A stretch of DNA of 14,825 bases, taken from assembly GCA_002720055.1 (NCBI GenBank), contig PBGH01000001.1:51034-65858 (forward strand), given 5' to 3'. This DNA comes from Methanobacteriota archaeon (GTDB taxonomy: Archaea; Thermoplasmatota; Poseidoniia; Poseidoniales; Thalassarchaeaceae). Under the pieces are notes generated by a model that was not told where the DNA came from, did not search any database, and worked only from the letters and a program-made list of their open reading frames with translations. The translations under genes were made by a program, and so were the position numbers. Positions 6,915 through 14,102 of this stretch are shown here, piece by piece. Each line of letters starts with the position of its first letter. Position 1 is the first letter of the stretch.

Positions 6915-8078
6915 TCACTGTGAGGTCTCAATCATCATTGCTACAGCATTACCTCCTCCGAGGCAAACAGTAACAATTCCTCTTTTTCCTCCTCTTCTGG
7001 TCAATGCGTTTACCAGAGTCATAAGACATCTGGTCCCCGTAGCTCCTAGGGGGTGACCAACGGCAATCGCTCCTCCATGGGGGTTGAATACATCTTCAGG
7101 AAAATCAAATGATTTTCTGATAGCACAAGATGCAGAGGCAAATGCCTCATTGTGCTCCAATATATCTATATCTTCGATTTTCAGTCTAGTTTTTTCCAAA
7201 AGCATGTTTATGGCAGGAATTGGCGCAGACATCACTCTTCCTGGGTCTATTCCTGAAGTTGCGTAATCAATTATTCGAGCAATTATTGGCAAGCCATTTT
7301 CATTCGCTGCATCTTCGGACGCAATTAGGACTGCCGATGCACCATCTGAAACTTGACTTGCATTTCCTGCAGTCACTAGTCCCTTTTCCTTGAAGACCGC
7401 CCTCAGATCAGAAAGAGCTTCCATGTTGGTATCCGGGCGAATTCCTTCGTCTCTTGATAGTTCACCTACCGGAAACACCTCATTTTCCAACCAACCTTCA
7501 TCCCATGCCTTGTTCGCCAGGAAATGAGATCTTACCGAGAACTCATCTGATACCTCTCTGCTAATATCGAACTCTTCTGCTACGGTTTCTCCCGTGTTAC
7601 CCATTGACTCTCCGCTGTATGCATCAATTAGGCCATCGCTCATCATTACCGACTCTAGAGATGCAAAGGAAACATCTTCTCCCTTCTTAGGATTTCTTGT
7701 GATAAATGGGGCATTACTCATCGATTCCATTCCTCCAGAGACTACAATTTTAGAAACCCCAGCTCGAATCTCTGTAGCAGCTATCATTGTCGCTTTCAGA
7801 CTAGATCCGCAGACTTTGTTTATTGTTGTACATGGCGTTTCGACAGGCAATCCTGAACCGATTGCGACCTGCCGTGCAGGAGCTTGACCACTTCCAGCTT
7901 GAAGGACTTGGCCCATGTACACCTGATCAATTAATCCACTTGAGGGGTCGATACCGACTCTACTGAGTAATTCAGTAACTGCCAAAGAACCAAGATCAAC
8001 CGCACTGAACTCTGATAGAGATCCTTTGTACTTTCCAAATGGAGTACGAGCAAATCCACATATTACCGGTACGTTCAT
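6915..8078 (-). CDS. Acetyl-CoA C-acetyltransferase (thiolase II type)
   Basis: Cytosolic thiolase that interconverts two acetyl-CoA and acetoacetyl-CoA plus CoA, or cleaves longer 3-oxoacyl-CoA. At 387 aa it has the normal length for degradative and biosynthetic thiolases of the bacterial type. All catalytic parts are visible: the nucleophile C90 in INKVCGSSLKA, HNEAFA (N310), GGAIAVGHPLGATG with H342, and the acid/base C372 in CLGGGNA. SGGMESMS (about 114-121) and QVSDGASAVLI are further family signatures. Because it has both nucleophile and acid/base cysteines, it is the bacterial-type active thiolase and not the archaeal mevalonate-pathway thiolase that pairs with a DUF35 OB-fold protein; no such partner is nearby. 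It lies 50 nt after the tryptophan dioxygenase gene and 45 nt before rpo6. A weak SD-like GGAAGTG precedes the ATG. The direction in vivo cannot be told. Confidence 0.95.
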   Translation of the reverse strand: MNVPVICGFARTPFGKYKGSLSEFSAVDLGSLAVTELLSRVGIDPSSGLIDQVYMGQVLQAGSGQAPARQVAIGSGLPVETPCTTINKVCGSSLKATMIAATEIRAGVSKIVVSGGMESMSNAPFITRNPKKGEDVSFASLESVMMSDGLIDAYSGESMGNTGETVAEEFDISREVSDEFSVRSHFLANKAWDEGWLENEVFPVGELSRDEGIRPDTNMEALSDLRAVFKEKGLVTAGNASQVSDGASAVLIASEDAANENGLPIIARIIDYATSGIDPGRVMSAPIPAINMLLEKTRLKIEDIDILEHNEAFASASCAIRKSFDFPEDVFNPHGGAIAVGHPLGATGTRCLMTLVNALTRRGGKRGIVTVCLGGGNAVAMMIETSQ

Positions 8079-8128
8079 GTCACTTCCAATGCACTATTGG
8101 TCTTCAATGAAACTATTAGCGATGATGA

Positions 8129-9217
8129 CTATTTTTTTGAATTGGCACTATATCCATAGAAACTTGCATTTTTCAGAGTAGGCCTTTTTTGGGGCTTTAC
8201 GAGAATTGTTCTTACTTCCCAAAGATCCTTGAAAATTCGATATTTGGATGTCGCATCAAGATAGTCAACCCCGCTAGTCCCTCCAGTTCCGGTCCTCTTT
8301 CCAATTATCCTCTCCACCATTCGAGCATGATCATGTCTCCACTTTGCCATTGATTCTTCCAATTCAACGAATGCATCAATCAATCTTCTAGGCCAAGTCA
8401 ACAATGGTAACTCTCTATATGACTCAATGAACAAAAGTCCAGCACGCGATCGACTGACCTCACCTCCGGGGATTAAGAAAGAAACTGCAGACTCATGAGC
8501 CGACTCAATTCTTTCTTTCATAGGACCAATGTTTCTTTGATCGGCCTCCGACATCTTTTCAAGTACATTTTCTCCCATTTGATGATGTGAATCAAGATGA
8601 CTTTGCACGTACTCTTTAACTGAGATTTCATCATTATCACTTCCAAACTCTGATCCCATAATTGGAGTCCTTTCAATCCATCTCATTAGTGACTCATATA
8701 GGGAGATTTCTTCTTGTCGTGCTTCCAATTTTTTTACTATCTTTTCATCCGCTCCGCCTCTTTTGGCGAGCTCCCTAAACGTAGTCAGAGGATCCACTCC
8801 AAACAATCTGTCCTCTTTTTCCAAACCGAGTAATAACTCGAATTCCCTCATTTGAAAGGACTCGAAGCCTGAAGCAGTTCCTAGACCATCTCTGAATGCT
8901 AGAAAACCCTGTGGAGTAAGTGTCTCTAGCACAGTCCACTGATTCGCCATCAATCGGAAAATCTCAGTTGTTCTAGAAAGATGATCTACAGTTTGGGGGA
9001 TGTCATCCTCAGGGACAGGAACTTGGGATAGTATATCACGAGCTTCAGATAATTCTCTAATAATCTGCTTAAACCACAACTCAAATGTCTGATGAACTAT
9101 GATGAAATGCATCTCATCATTTGAAACCCCGCGATCTTCTCCTTGCAGTATTAGTAAATCATGCAAACTCAGGTAATCCCCATATGTCCTGTTTCCCGAC
9201 TCGCCGTATCCACCCAT
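8129..9217 (-). CDS. kynA: Tryptophan 2,3-dioxygenase
   Basis: Heme enzyme that opens the indole ring of L-tryptophan with O2 to N-formylkynurenine, the first step of the kynurenine pathway; 362 aa. The match is strong throughout: YGDYLSLHDLL (12-22), VHQTFELWFKQI (41-52, distal-site H42), LTPQGFLAFRDGLGTASGFE (100-119, with the substrate-binding Arg of FRD), the proximal heme ligand H297 in KWRHDHARMVERIIG, and GTGGTSGVDYL (310-320), which binds the substrate carboxylate/ammonium. The protein is somewhat longer than bacterial TDO (about 280-310 aa), through the linker around 185-215 and a basic C-terminal tail. No kynureninase, formamidase or kynurenine monooxygenase is in the window, so the fate of the product is unknown. 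ATG 9217 is the only good start, since an in-frame stop lies upstream at about 9254. The gene diverges from the GNAT gene. Confidence 0.96.
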   Translation of the reverse strand: MGGYGESGNRTYGDYLSLHDLLILQGEDRGVSNDEMHFIIVHQTFELWFKQIIRELSEARDILSQVPVPEDDIPQTVDHLSRTTEIFRLMANQWTVLETLTPQGFLAFRDGLGTASGFESFQMREFELLLGLEKEDRLFGVDPLTTFRELAKRGGADEKIVKKLEARQEEISLYESLMRWIERTPIMGSEFGSDNDEISVKEYVQSHLDSHHQMGENVLEKMSEADQRNIGPMKERIESAHESAVSFLIPGGEVSRSRAGLLFIESYRELPLLTWPRRLIDAFVELEESMAKWRHDHARMVERIIGKRTGTGGTSGVDYLDATSKYRIFKDLWEVRTILVKPQKRPTLKNASFYGYSANSKK

Positions 9218-9230
9218 GCATGGCCATGGG
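9213..9230. promoter_or_regulatory. Inverted repeat CCCATG-N6-CATGGG over the tryptophan dioxygenase start
   Basis: The plus strand carries CCCATG (9213-9218) and its perfect complement CATGGG (9225-9230) separated by six bases, with a second palindrome CATGGCCATG nested in it. The repeat covers the dioxygenase start codon at the head of a divergent gene pair, where an operator would be plausible. With only 6-bp arms it may be chance. Confidence 0.2.
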
Positions 9231-9271
9231 GATTCTCTTTGAAGTATTGTCGACTAACCAAAAGCTATCAA

Positions 9272-9895
9272 ATGGGTCAATACTCCCGAAATAATGTGTC
9301 GAGAAGGCCAAATGGACAGGAAAACCGAGAAAACCCTCATCCACTACCATCAGAAGTTTTGGTTGTAGGGAGCGGATTAATGTTGAAGATACCGGAAGAG
9401 AAGGACGCTGGAGAGATTTTTCAGAAAATTGATTCGAATAGGGATTATCTTCGAGCATGGCTTCCTTGGTTGGACGATGTTATTACCGTCGAAGATGAGT
9501 TGGAGGCAATAAGATCGCGACCTTCATTGCTGGACTCGTGCATGTACGTGATTCTACTTGATGGAAAAATTGTAGGGACAGTTGGAATCAACTCATTTGA
9601 TTGGGAAAATAGGATGTTCACTGTCGGATACTGGCTTTCAGAGGATCTAACCGGACAAGGAATTGTTACCAAATGCTGCTCTCGTCTAATACATCACTGC
9701 TTCGAAGATCTTGGTCACCACAGGGCATGTATTTTGGTAGCAGTGGAGAATTTTCCCAGCCGTGGAGTGCCTACTAGACTCGGAATGAGGCTTGAAGGAA
9801 TCTCGAAAGATAGGGAGTGGCTCTACGACCATTACGTGGATGCAGCTGTCTATGCTATCACAAAACCAGAGTGGGACCTATTGGGGGTTGAGTAG
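9272..9895 (+). CDS. GNAT family N-acetyltransferase (RimJ/RimL type)
   Basis: Acetyl-CoA-dependent N-acetyltransferase, 207 aa from ATG 9272. The frame stays open upstream into the dioxygenase gene, but those starts would overlap that gene and add non-conserved sequence. The domain begins at about residue 27 (SEVLVVGSGLMLKI) and follows the RimJ/RimL/SpeG layout: SNRDYLRAWLPWLDD (55-69), the beta strands around KIVGTVGINSF and FTVGYWLSE, the acetyl-CoA pyrophosphate loop LTGQGIVT (126-133, the QxxGxG/A position), and VENFPSRGVPTRLGMRLEG (158-176), matching the family NxxSxxVxxRLGFxxEG. The first 26 residues are basic and polar and could be an overlong start; TTG 9359 would trim them. Substrates in this family are protein N-termini, polyamines or small amines; nothing here picks one. 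It is the only plus-strand gene and its last 18 bp overlap the 3' end of rqcH. Confidence 0.87.
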   Translation: MGQYSRNNVSRRPNGQENRENPHPLPSEVLVVGSGLMLKIPEEKDAGEIFQKIDSNRDYLRAWLPWLDDVITVEDELEAIRSRPSLLDSCMYVILLDGKIVGTVGINSFDWENRMFTVGYWLSEDLTGQGIVTKCCSRLIHHCFEDLGHHRACILVAVENFPSRGVPTRLGMRLEGISKDREWLYDHYVDAAVYAITKPEWDLLGVE

Positions 9896-12022
9896 ACCAA
9901 AGTCCTCAGCAAGACAATTCCCTGGGGGTAGACACGAAAGCACATCCTCTTGGGCCAATCCCGTGGATTTCGAAATTTTATTGGCTAAGCTCTCCTTCTT
10001 TTCCCTGCCCGGAGTAATTTTGATCCATCTTTCGCAAATTCTAGAGATTGTTTCAGGAATTCCAGAAAGTGGTAATGGCATCCCATTTACTACAGCAAGT
10101 CCGATTGCCATCTCCAAGGGGATATTCCGATGCCAGTTCCTTTGTCCTCGAACCATGAATGAGCCCGTCGACAGCGACTCTCCTGTTTCAGTCGTCTTTG
10201 AGACTTGTGAAGATCTTGCATGAAAAGCGGTTGCGGCCGCTCCCCCACTACCCCATGCTCTAGACCAGCATACTGCTATTTGGGCCCCTTCTTGAAGAAT
10301 AGACTCATCTAATTCTCTAGCATCCTCTAAACCTTCTCCAAGAGATTGTGAAATTTGTAAAGAGGCTACTCCCTTAGGGATAGAAACTTCAGAACTTTTG
10401 GTGGGCTCCAATCCATCTTTCAGCTTCAGAGAGCATGAGGGAGCTCCATGCAAATCTGCATGAAAATATAGGTCTTTCAATGATAGATGCTTCTTTACCA
10501 AGGAATCGTTTCCTTTTGCATCCTTTCCACCGATAAAGAAATTTCCACTGGATACAACCGCCCACCTGTATTTTTCGAACCAGAAACGACGAGCTCTACT
10601 CCTAGCTCTGAATTTCCCAGTAGCAGCGTCTTTAGCAGCTCTTTTCTCAGCTCTTTCTTTCGACTTTTCTGTTTTTTCCAGTGCAATTAGGGCCCCTTCA
10701 GATTTGCTCTTCTGAACTCTTGCCTCTTCGAAATATCTCTGTGCATTCTGATGCACAGTCTTAGATGAATCTAATGTGACACTAGAACCAGGATCCCCCT
10801 CTTCATCCGGGAGAAATGCCACAAATTTCTGAGTTTCGGGATCCACACTATCGATCCATTCGATTTCATAGATTTTTTCTGCTATTTCTTGCCAGCTCTT
10901 ACTTTTCAGAGCCTTATTTAACTGATAAATTATCGAATCAACGTGTTCCCAATTTTCCTGAATGGCTTTCCCGAGCTCCTGAGTGATAGCAGCCCTTTGA
11001 TTGAATTTTTCAATCGCTATCCTCTGCTGATTGGCTCTTCTGGTAAGTTTTGACCCCTCGTCCTCAGCTCTGGTACCCAATTCTACTAATTTTTCCTCTT
11101 CTCTTCTGATGAATGCTGCAGCATCGTGAGGCCCAAAAACGAAATCATATGCTTCTGATAGGGTAGAAACACTGATTTTCAGACTACTATCCATGGATGG
11201 CAGATCAATTGGAGAAAACTGAATAATTCCCGAAGAAGCCGAGTCCCTGCTCGATTCATCTTCCGCCTTCTTCCATAGATTCAGAGCTTCAAGGTCATAA
11301 AGCCAGATATTCGCACCATTCCCACCGTCCAAATCTCCAAGCATCTTCTTTAATGCCCCAAAAAGAGCATCTCTCTCCTCTTCTAAAAGCGAGTTTGAAG
11401 GGATCTCTTGACTTATTTCTGCGACAGAGCATAGGGCACTTCCGTAAATTCTCCCTAGATTGGCTCTAGATGCAAGTGTCCTGATGAGTTCGTGATCACT
11501 ACCATCAAGTATATCTTCCAAATTAGATTTGGTAATCTTTCTAGGGTCAATCGCAGCAGGAGGAGGAGTGTATATCTCTCCCCTTTTTATCGAACGACTA
11601 GAATACTTCGCATGAGTCAAGGGCCTAACAATTACATCATTTTCATCCAGTAAAATTACATTACCATCTCTGAATAGCTCGATTACAATACTTGCCCTTC
11701 CTCTGCCATGCTCGAAAACTAAACGAATTACCCTATCAAATCCAAATTGCTCGACATCAACTAATCTAGAGTTGTTTAGGTGCTTTCTAAGTATCATGGC
11801 GAATTGAGAAGGCTGAGATGGCATCGGCCTATCTCTGGTAGATGCATAAATTCTCAATCCCCTAACTATAACAATATCGGTAGAGGGTACACCTTTCTGA
11901 TTCAGCCTCAGAACAATCTGTTCATAATGTGGTTGGTATGCCTTCTTCATCCTAGCTCCGATCATGTTCGAAATCTCACTTACTATGCGCGAGATTTCGA
12001 AGGATGACGACTGTTCGCGCAT
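9878..12022 (-). CDS. rqcH: NFACT family protein RqcH (Rqc2/NEMF homologue), ribosome quality control
   Basis: Cytosolic factor that binds 60S/50S subunits obstructed by peptidyl-tRNA and recruits charged tRNA to add a C-terminal tail for degradation; 714 aa. The NFACT-N domain spans about 1-160 and keeps the FDR motif (D96-R97), the pair needed for Ala-tRNA recruitment in bacterial RqcH. A helix-hairpin-helix region (about 170-250) is followed by two long charged helices (about 300-380 and 425-475), the coiled-coil arm that reaches along the large subunit. The NFACT-R/DUF814 domain begins at FWFEKYRWAVVSSGNFFIGG (480-499) and includes LYFHADLHGAPSC (518-530). The segment after about 600 (ARSSQVSKTTETGES ... 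GSFMVRGQRNW) belongs to the archaeal and eukaryotic form of the C-terminal region. Its length agrees with archaeal family members. The 3' end overlaps the convergent GNAT gene by 18 bp. The upstream gap is 60 bp with no clear SD. Confidence 0.93.
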   Translation of the reverse strand: MREQSSSFEISRIVSEISNMIGARMKKAYQPHYEQIVLRLNQKGVPSTDIVIVRGLRIYASTRDRPMPSQPSQFAMILRKHLNNSRLVDVEQFGFDRVIRLVFEHGRGRASIVIELFRDGNVILLDENDVIVRPLTHAKYSSRSIKRGEIYTPPPAAIDPRKITKSNLEDILDGSDHELIRTLASRANLGRIYGSALCSVAEISQEIPSNSLLEEERDALFGALKKMLGDLDGGNGANIWLYDLEALNLWKKAEDESSRDSASSGIIQFSPIDLPSMDSSLKISVSTLSEAYDFVFGPHDAAAFIRREEEKLVELGTRAEDEGSKLTRRANQQRIAIEKFNQRAAITQELGKAIQENWEHVDSIIYQLNKALKSKSWQEIAEKIYEIEWIDSVDPETQKFVAFLPDEEGDPGSSVTLDSSKTVHQNAQRYFEEARVQKSKSEGALIALEKTEKSKERAEKRAAKDAATGKFRARSRARRFWFEKYRWAVVSSGNFFIGGKDAKGNDSLVKKHLSLKDLYFHADLHGAPSCSLKLKDGLEPTKSSEVSIPKGVASLQISQSLGEGLEDARELDESILQEGAQIAVCWSRAWGSGGAAATAFHARSSQVSKTTETGESLSTGSFMVRGQRNWHRNIPLEMAIGLAVVNGMPLPLSGIPETISRICERWIKITPGREKKESLANKISKSTGLAQEDVLSCLPPGNCLAEDFGLLNPQ

Positions 12023-12082
12023 AGCTATCGATGTTCCTGTCGAGACAGTCCTTCATCAGGGAATCGATGAATACTTCTTGAT

Positions 12083-12988
12083 TTACTCTAGTGAGGAATA
12101 GAAATCTTCGATTTCGGAGAGTACTTCTGCTTCGTGTGCATATTGATTTGAGGGGACCTCAATCAACTCACATCCAGGTATTGAATTAGCTATTCGTTCG
12201 ATTTTCTCGAAGTCATGAAGAGTATCCGAAGATGCCGTCATTACTGCACATTTGACTTCTACAGACGCAAGATTAGATGGAAGACTAAAGCCTAGATTCG
12301 ATCTTGCAGACATCAGCATCTTAGGTACATCTTGAGACATGAGAGCTCTCCGATATCTTACTCTCTGCCCCTCTTCTTTTGTTCTTCTATCCACAGCCCA
12401 AGCAACAAGTCCTACCAGTTTTCTGAATGCCACCATCGGAAGAGGTGCCCAAATGATGGATCTAGCCCACAATGGAAATTTGAAATCAGGGTTTGGAGCC
12501 AGTAGAATCGAACTTCTACCCCCTAATTCTCCTCTCTGATAAGCATCAATTAGGACTGTAGAGCCTAGAGAAGAAGAGAACCAATCAACCGAGGAGTGAT
12601 CAATTTCTAGATAATTTAGAACTTCCGATATGTCCTTGCCATGTCTCTTTACAGAGAAGGAATCCTTCGAAATCCGTTTATGTATTCTTGAGCTACCTTT
12701 CTCTCTAGTTTCTATGTATACCAGATTCCTTCTCTTAACCCATTCAGAAACTAAGGGCTTCCACCCCTGAAATAGAGAACCCCATCCAGGAACCATTACT
12801 ATTGGTCTAAAACCTTCAATTGAGTCATGATTTTTCCAGATTAGCACTCTTATCGAGACCTTAGGCTCTACCTCTATCCAGATTTCCTCAGCCTCATATT
12901 CACCGAGGTCTGGTACGCCACTCCACGACCCACTCATAACCGGTTGAAACGAACTCTCAATTTTGTATTCATCGGAATCTACGGTCAT
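12083..12988 (-). CDS. Alpha/beta hydrolase fold protein
   Basis: Probable serine hydrolase of unknown substrate, 301 aa, soluble by sequence. The fold is suggested by the oxyanion-side motif IVMVPGWGSLFQGW (63-76), a following strand NLVYIETREKG, and a nucleophile elbow SSSLGST (138-144). The elbow gives S140 as the likely nucleophile and Ser in place of the first Gly of GxSxG. D255 (TASSDTLHD) and H285 (QYAHEAE) fall where the acid and base of the triad are expected. A hydrophobic segment (about 172-200, PLWARSIIWAPLPMVAF) may be a cap or membrane-touching helix. The start ATG overlaps the stop of the preceding membrane-protein gene as ATGA, so the two are translationally coupled and probably act together. 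It could be an esterase, lipase or peptidase, or a non-catalytic relative; the family beyond the fold is not recognised. Confidence 0.78.
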   Translation of the reverse strand: MTVDSDEYKIESSFQPVMSGSWSGVPDLGEYEAEEIWIEVEPKVSIRVLIWKNHDSIEGFRPIVMVPGWGSLFQGWKPLVSEWVKRRNLVYIETREKGSSRIHKRISKDSFSVKRHGKDISEVLNYLEIDHSSVDWFSSSLGSTVLIDAYQRGELGGRSSILLAPNPDFKFPLWARSIIWAPLPMVAFRKLVGLVAWAVDRRTKEEGQRVRYRRALMSQDVPKMLMSARSNLGFSLPSNLASVEVKCAVMTASSDTLHDFEKIERIANSIPGCELIEVPSNQYAHEAEVLSEIEDFYSSLE

Positions 12989-14052
12989 CTATCTCGGCCA
13001 CCGCCTCCACGGCCACCGCCTCCACGGCCACCGCTCCTACTTCGTCCTCCGCTGGATATCCTTCTTCTGGAAAACGATCTTCCATATCCCCTCCCTACTC
13101 TACCTCTACTGGGCCCAATTCTAAAGGGCCAAAACCGATTACCCATCCCCGATCCATAATTTTCTCCATGATGGTGGTGGTGTACTACAACATCACCAGT
13201 CTGATCGGTGTCGCCGAAGCCTTCATTGAATGAGTATGTGAACTTAGGAGTATTACTGAATCTCGCGTTCAGGAGTGTCACGACAAGTAATAGAAGGAAA
13301 ATTGGTACGCAGCAGAAGAACAAAACTAAACTTCCCGGAAAATATTCCTCAAAGCTACTATCCTCGGGATTATCTGTGTCGTACCATATGGAAATTTGAT
13401 TACTGACTGAGAATGTCGTGTTCTCGAAGTCATCAGCGCAATCATATCCAGCTCCTACATAGTCTTCGATAGTATAGTGCATAATGTAGCGATCTAGTCC
13501 CACGTACTCAATGTCATCCACAATGTAAGAGTAGTCAAGATAGCCGTAACAGTCTATTACGTCGTAATAATAGCAATTGTATTCATCGCAATCTTCAACT
13601 TCATATACTATCCATCCATGTTCGCTCTTGGTTATTGAAGCATCAGTTTTTAGCCACTCTGACTCTCCCGCGGAAACAACGGATCCCATCCCGAAGAAGA
13701 AGATCACTAACATCCCAGAGATGCCTATGGAGACCGCCTCCAAAGGAGTTAGCCACCACAGTCCTAGAACGCCTCCTCCTAACTCTCTGCTATTTGGATC
13801 CAATTGGATTTCACTTGGAATAGTGTTCCTTAAGATTTCATTCGAGGCCGAACTCTCGGACACTTTTCGCTGCTCACCTTTGGCTTCTAACTGCCTCCTC
13901 TCCAGCTCGGCTATCTCAGCATCATGCTTGGCCTGAGCTAGCTCTTCTTCTCTCCTGAGTTTGTTTAGCTCAGCCTTATCGAGCATTCCCTCAACTTTCT
14001 CCTTGGGACTCTCCTCCTCCTCATCTTCCCACCATCTGTCTCCCTTGGCCAT
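12985..14052 (-). CDS. Two-helix membrane protein with Tyr/Asp/Cys-rich ectodomain, His5 run and Arg-Gly tail
   Basis: Unrecognised membrane protein, 355 aa. In order: a highly charged N-terminus with an acidic run (WWEDEEEE) and a probable coiled coil (about 15-65, KLRREEELAQAK, LERRQLEAK); a first membrane helix (about 100-124); a domain of about 115 residues between the helices, very rich in Tyr and Asp, with four cysteines (C155, C160, C168, C205) that could form disulfides outside the cell; a second helix (about 241-262, LVLFFCCVPIFLLLLVV); then a cytoplasmic part with five consecutive His (291-295) and an Arg/Gly/Ser tail (313-355) ending GGRGGGGRGGGGRDR. The segment QISIWYDTDNPEDSSF before the second helix resembles DUF3592-type proteins (IxVxYdpxnPxxs); this is a tentative match. 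It is followed without a gap by an alpha/beta hydrolase (ATGA overlap). The RGG-like tail could bind nucleic acid or phosphate-rich surfaces; that is inference. Confidence 0.82.
   Translation of the reverse strand: MAKGDRWWEDEEEESPKEKVEGMLDKAELNKLRREEELAQAKHDAEIAELERRQLEAKGEQRKVSESSASNEILRNTIPSEIQLDPNSRELGGGVLGLWWLTPLEAVSIGISGMLVIFFFGMGSVVSAGESEWLKTDASITKSEHGWIVYEVEDCDEYNCYYYDVIDCYGYLDYSYIVDDIEYVGLDRYIMHYTIEDYVGAGYDCADDFENTTFSVSNQISIWYDTDNPEDSSFEEYFPGSLVLFFCCVPIFLLLLVVTLLNARFSNTPKFTYSFNEGFGDTDQTGDVVVHHHHHGENYGSGMGNRFWPFRIGPSRGRVGRGYGRSFSRRRISSGGRSRSGGRGGGGRGGGGRDR
12996..13034. repeat. 15-bp tandem repeat encoding the Gly-Arg tail
   Basis: The unit GGCCACCGCCTCCAC occurs twice perfectly (12996-13010, 13011-13025) and a third copy begins at 13026 before diverging. 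On the minus strand it encodes the repeated RGGGG block at the end of the membrane protein, immediately before its stop and the coupled start of the next gene. Copy-number change in whole units would lengthen or shorten the tail by five residues without a frameshift. Confidence 0.75.
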
Positions 14053-14102
14053 CTCAATCGATGTGTGGTGTAAAACAATAGATTTGAATTTTCACATCTA
14101 AG

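Noticed and set aside
8079..8128. Promoter or terminator between tryptophan dioxygenase and thiolase
   Set aside because: The A/T run belongs to the Lys-Lys-stop codons of the dioxygenase, and no convincing TATA box or hairpin was found in the 50-bp gap.
9161..9271. Upstream extension of the GNAT gene to 9161
   Set aside because: It would overlap the start of tryptophan dioxygenase on the other strand and adds 37 residues with no GNAT-family resemblance.
12037..12048. Small hairpin CTGTC-GA-GACAG before rqcH
   Set aside because: A 5-bp stem with a 2-base loop is too tight and short, and no T-run follows, so it is not supported as a terminator or operator.
12944..13159. Plus-strand Pro/Arg-rich open frame of 71 codons
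   Set aside because: It is the reverse complement of the Gly-Arg repeat region of the membrane-protein gene, so the Pro/Arg richness is an artefact.
13168..13182. Five-His run considered as an engineered affinity tag
   Set aside because: It is internal, mixes CAC and CAT codons and is followed by 60 more residues of native-looking sequence, so it is a natural His patch.
14053..14102. AT-rich stretch before the membrane-protein gene as a promoter
   Set aside because: The 14081-14093 segment is AT-rich, but no clear TATA/BRE pair could be read, so no promoter was called.
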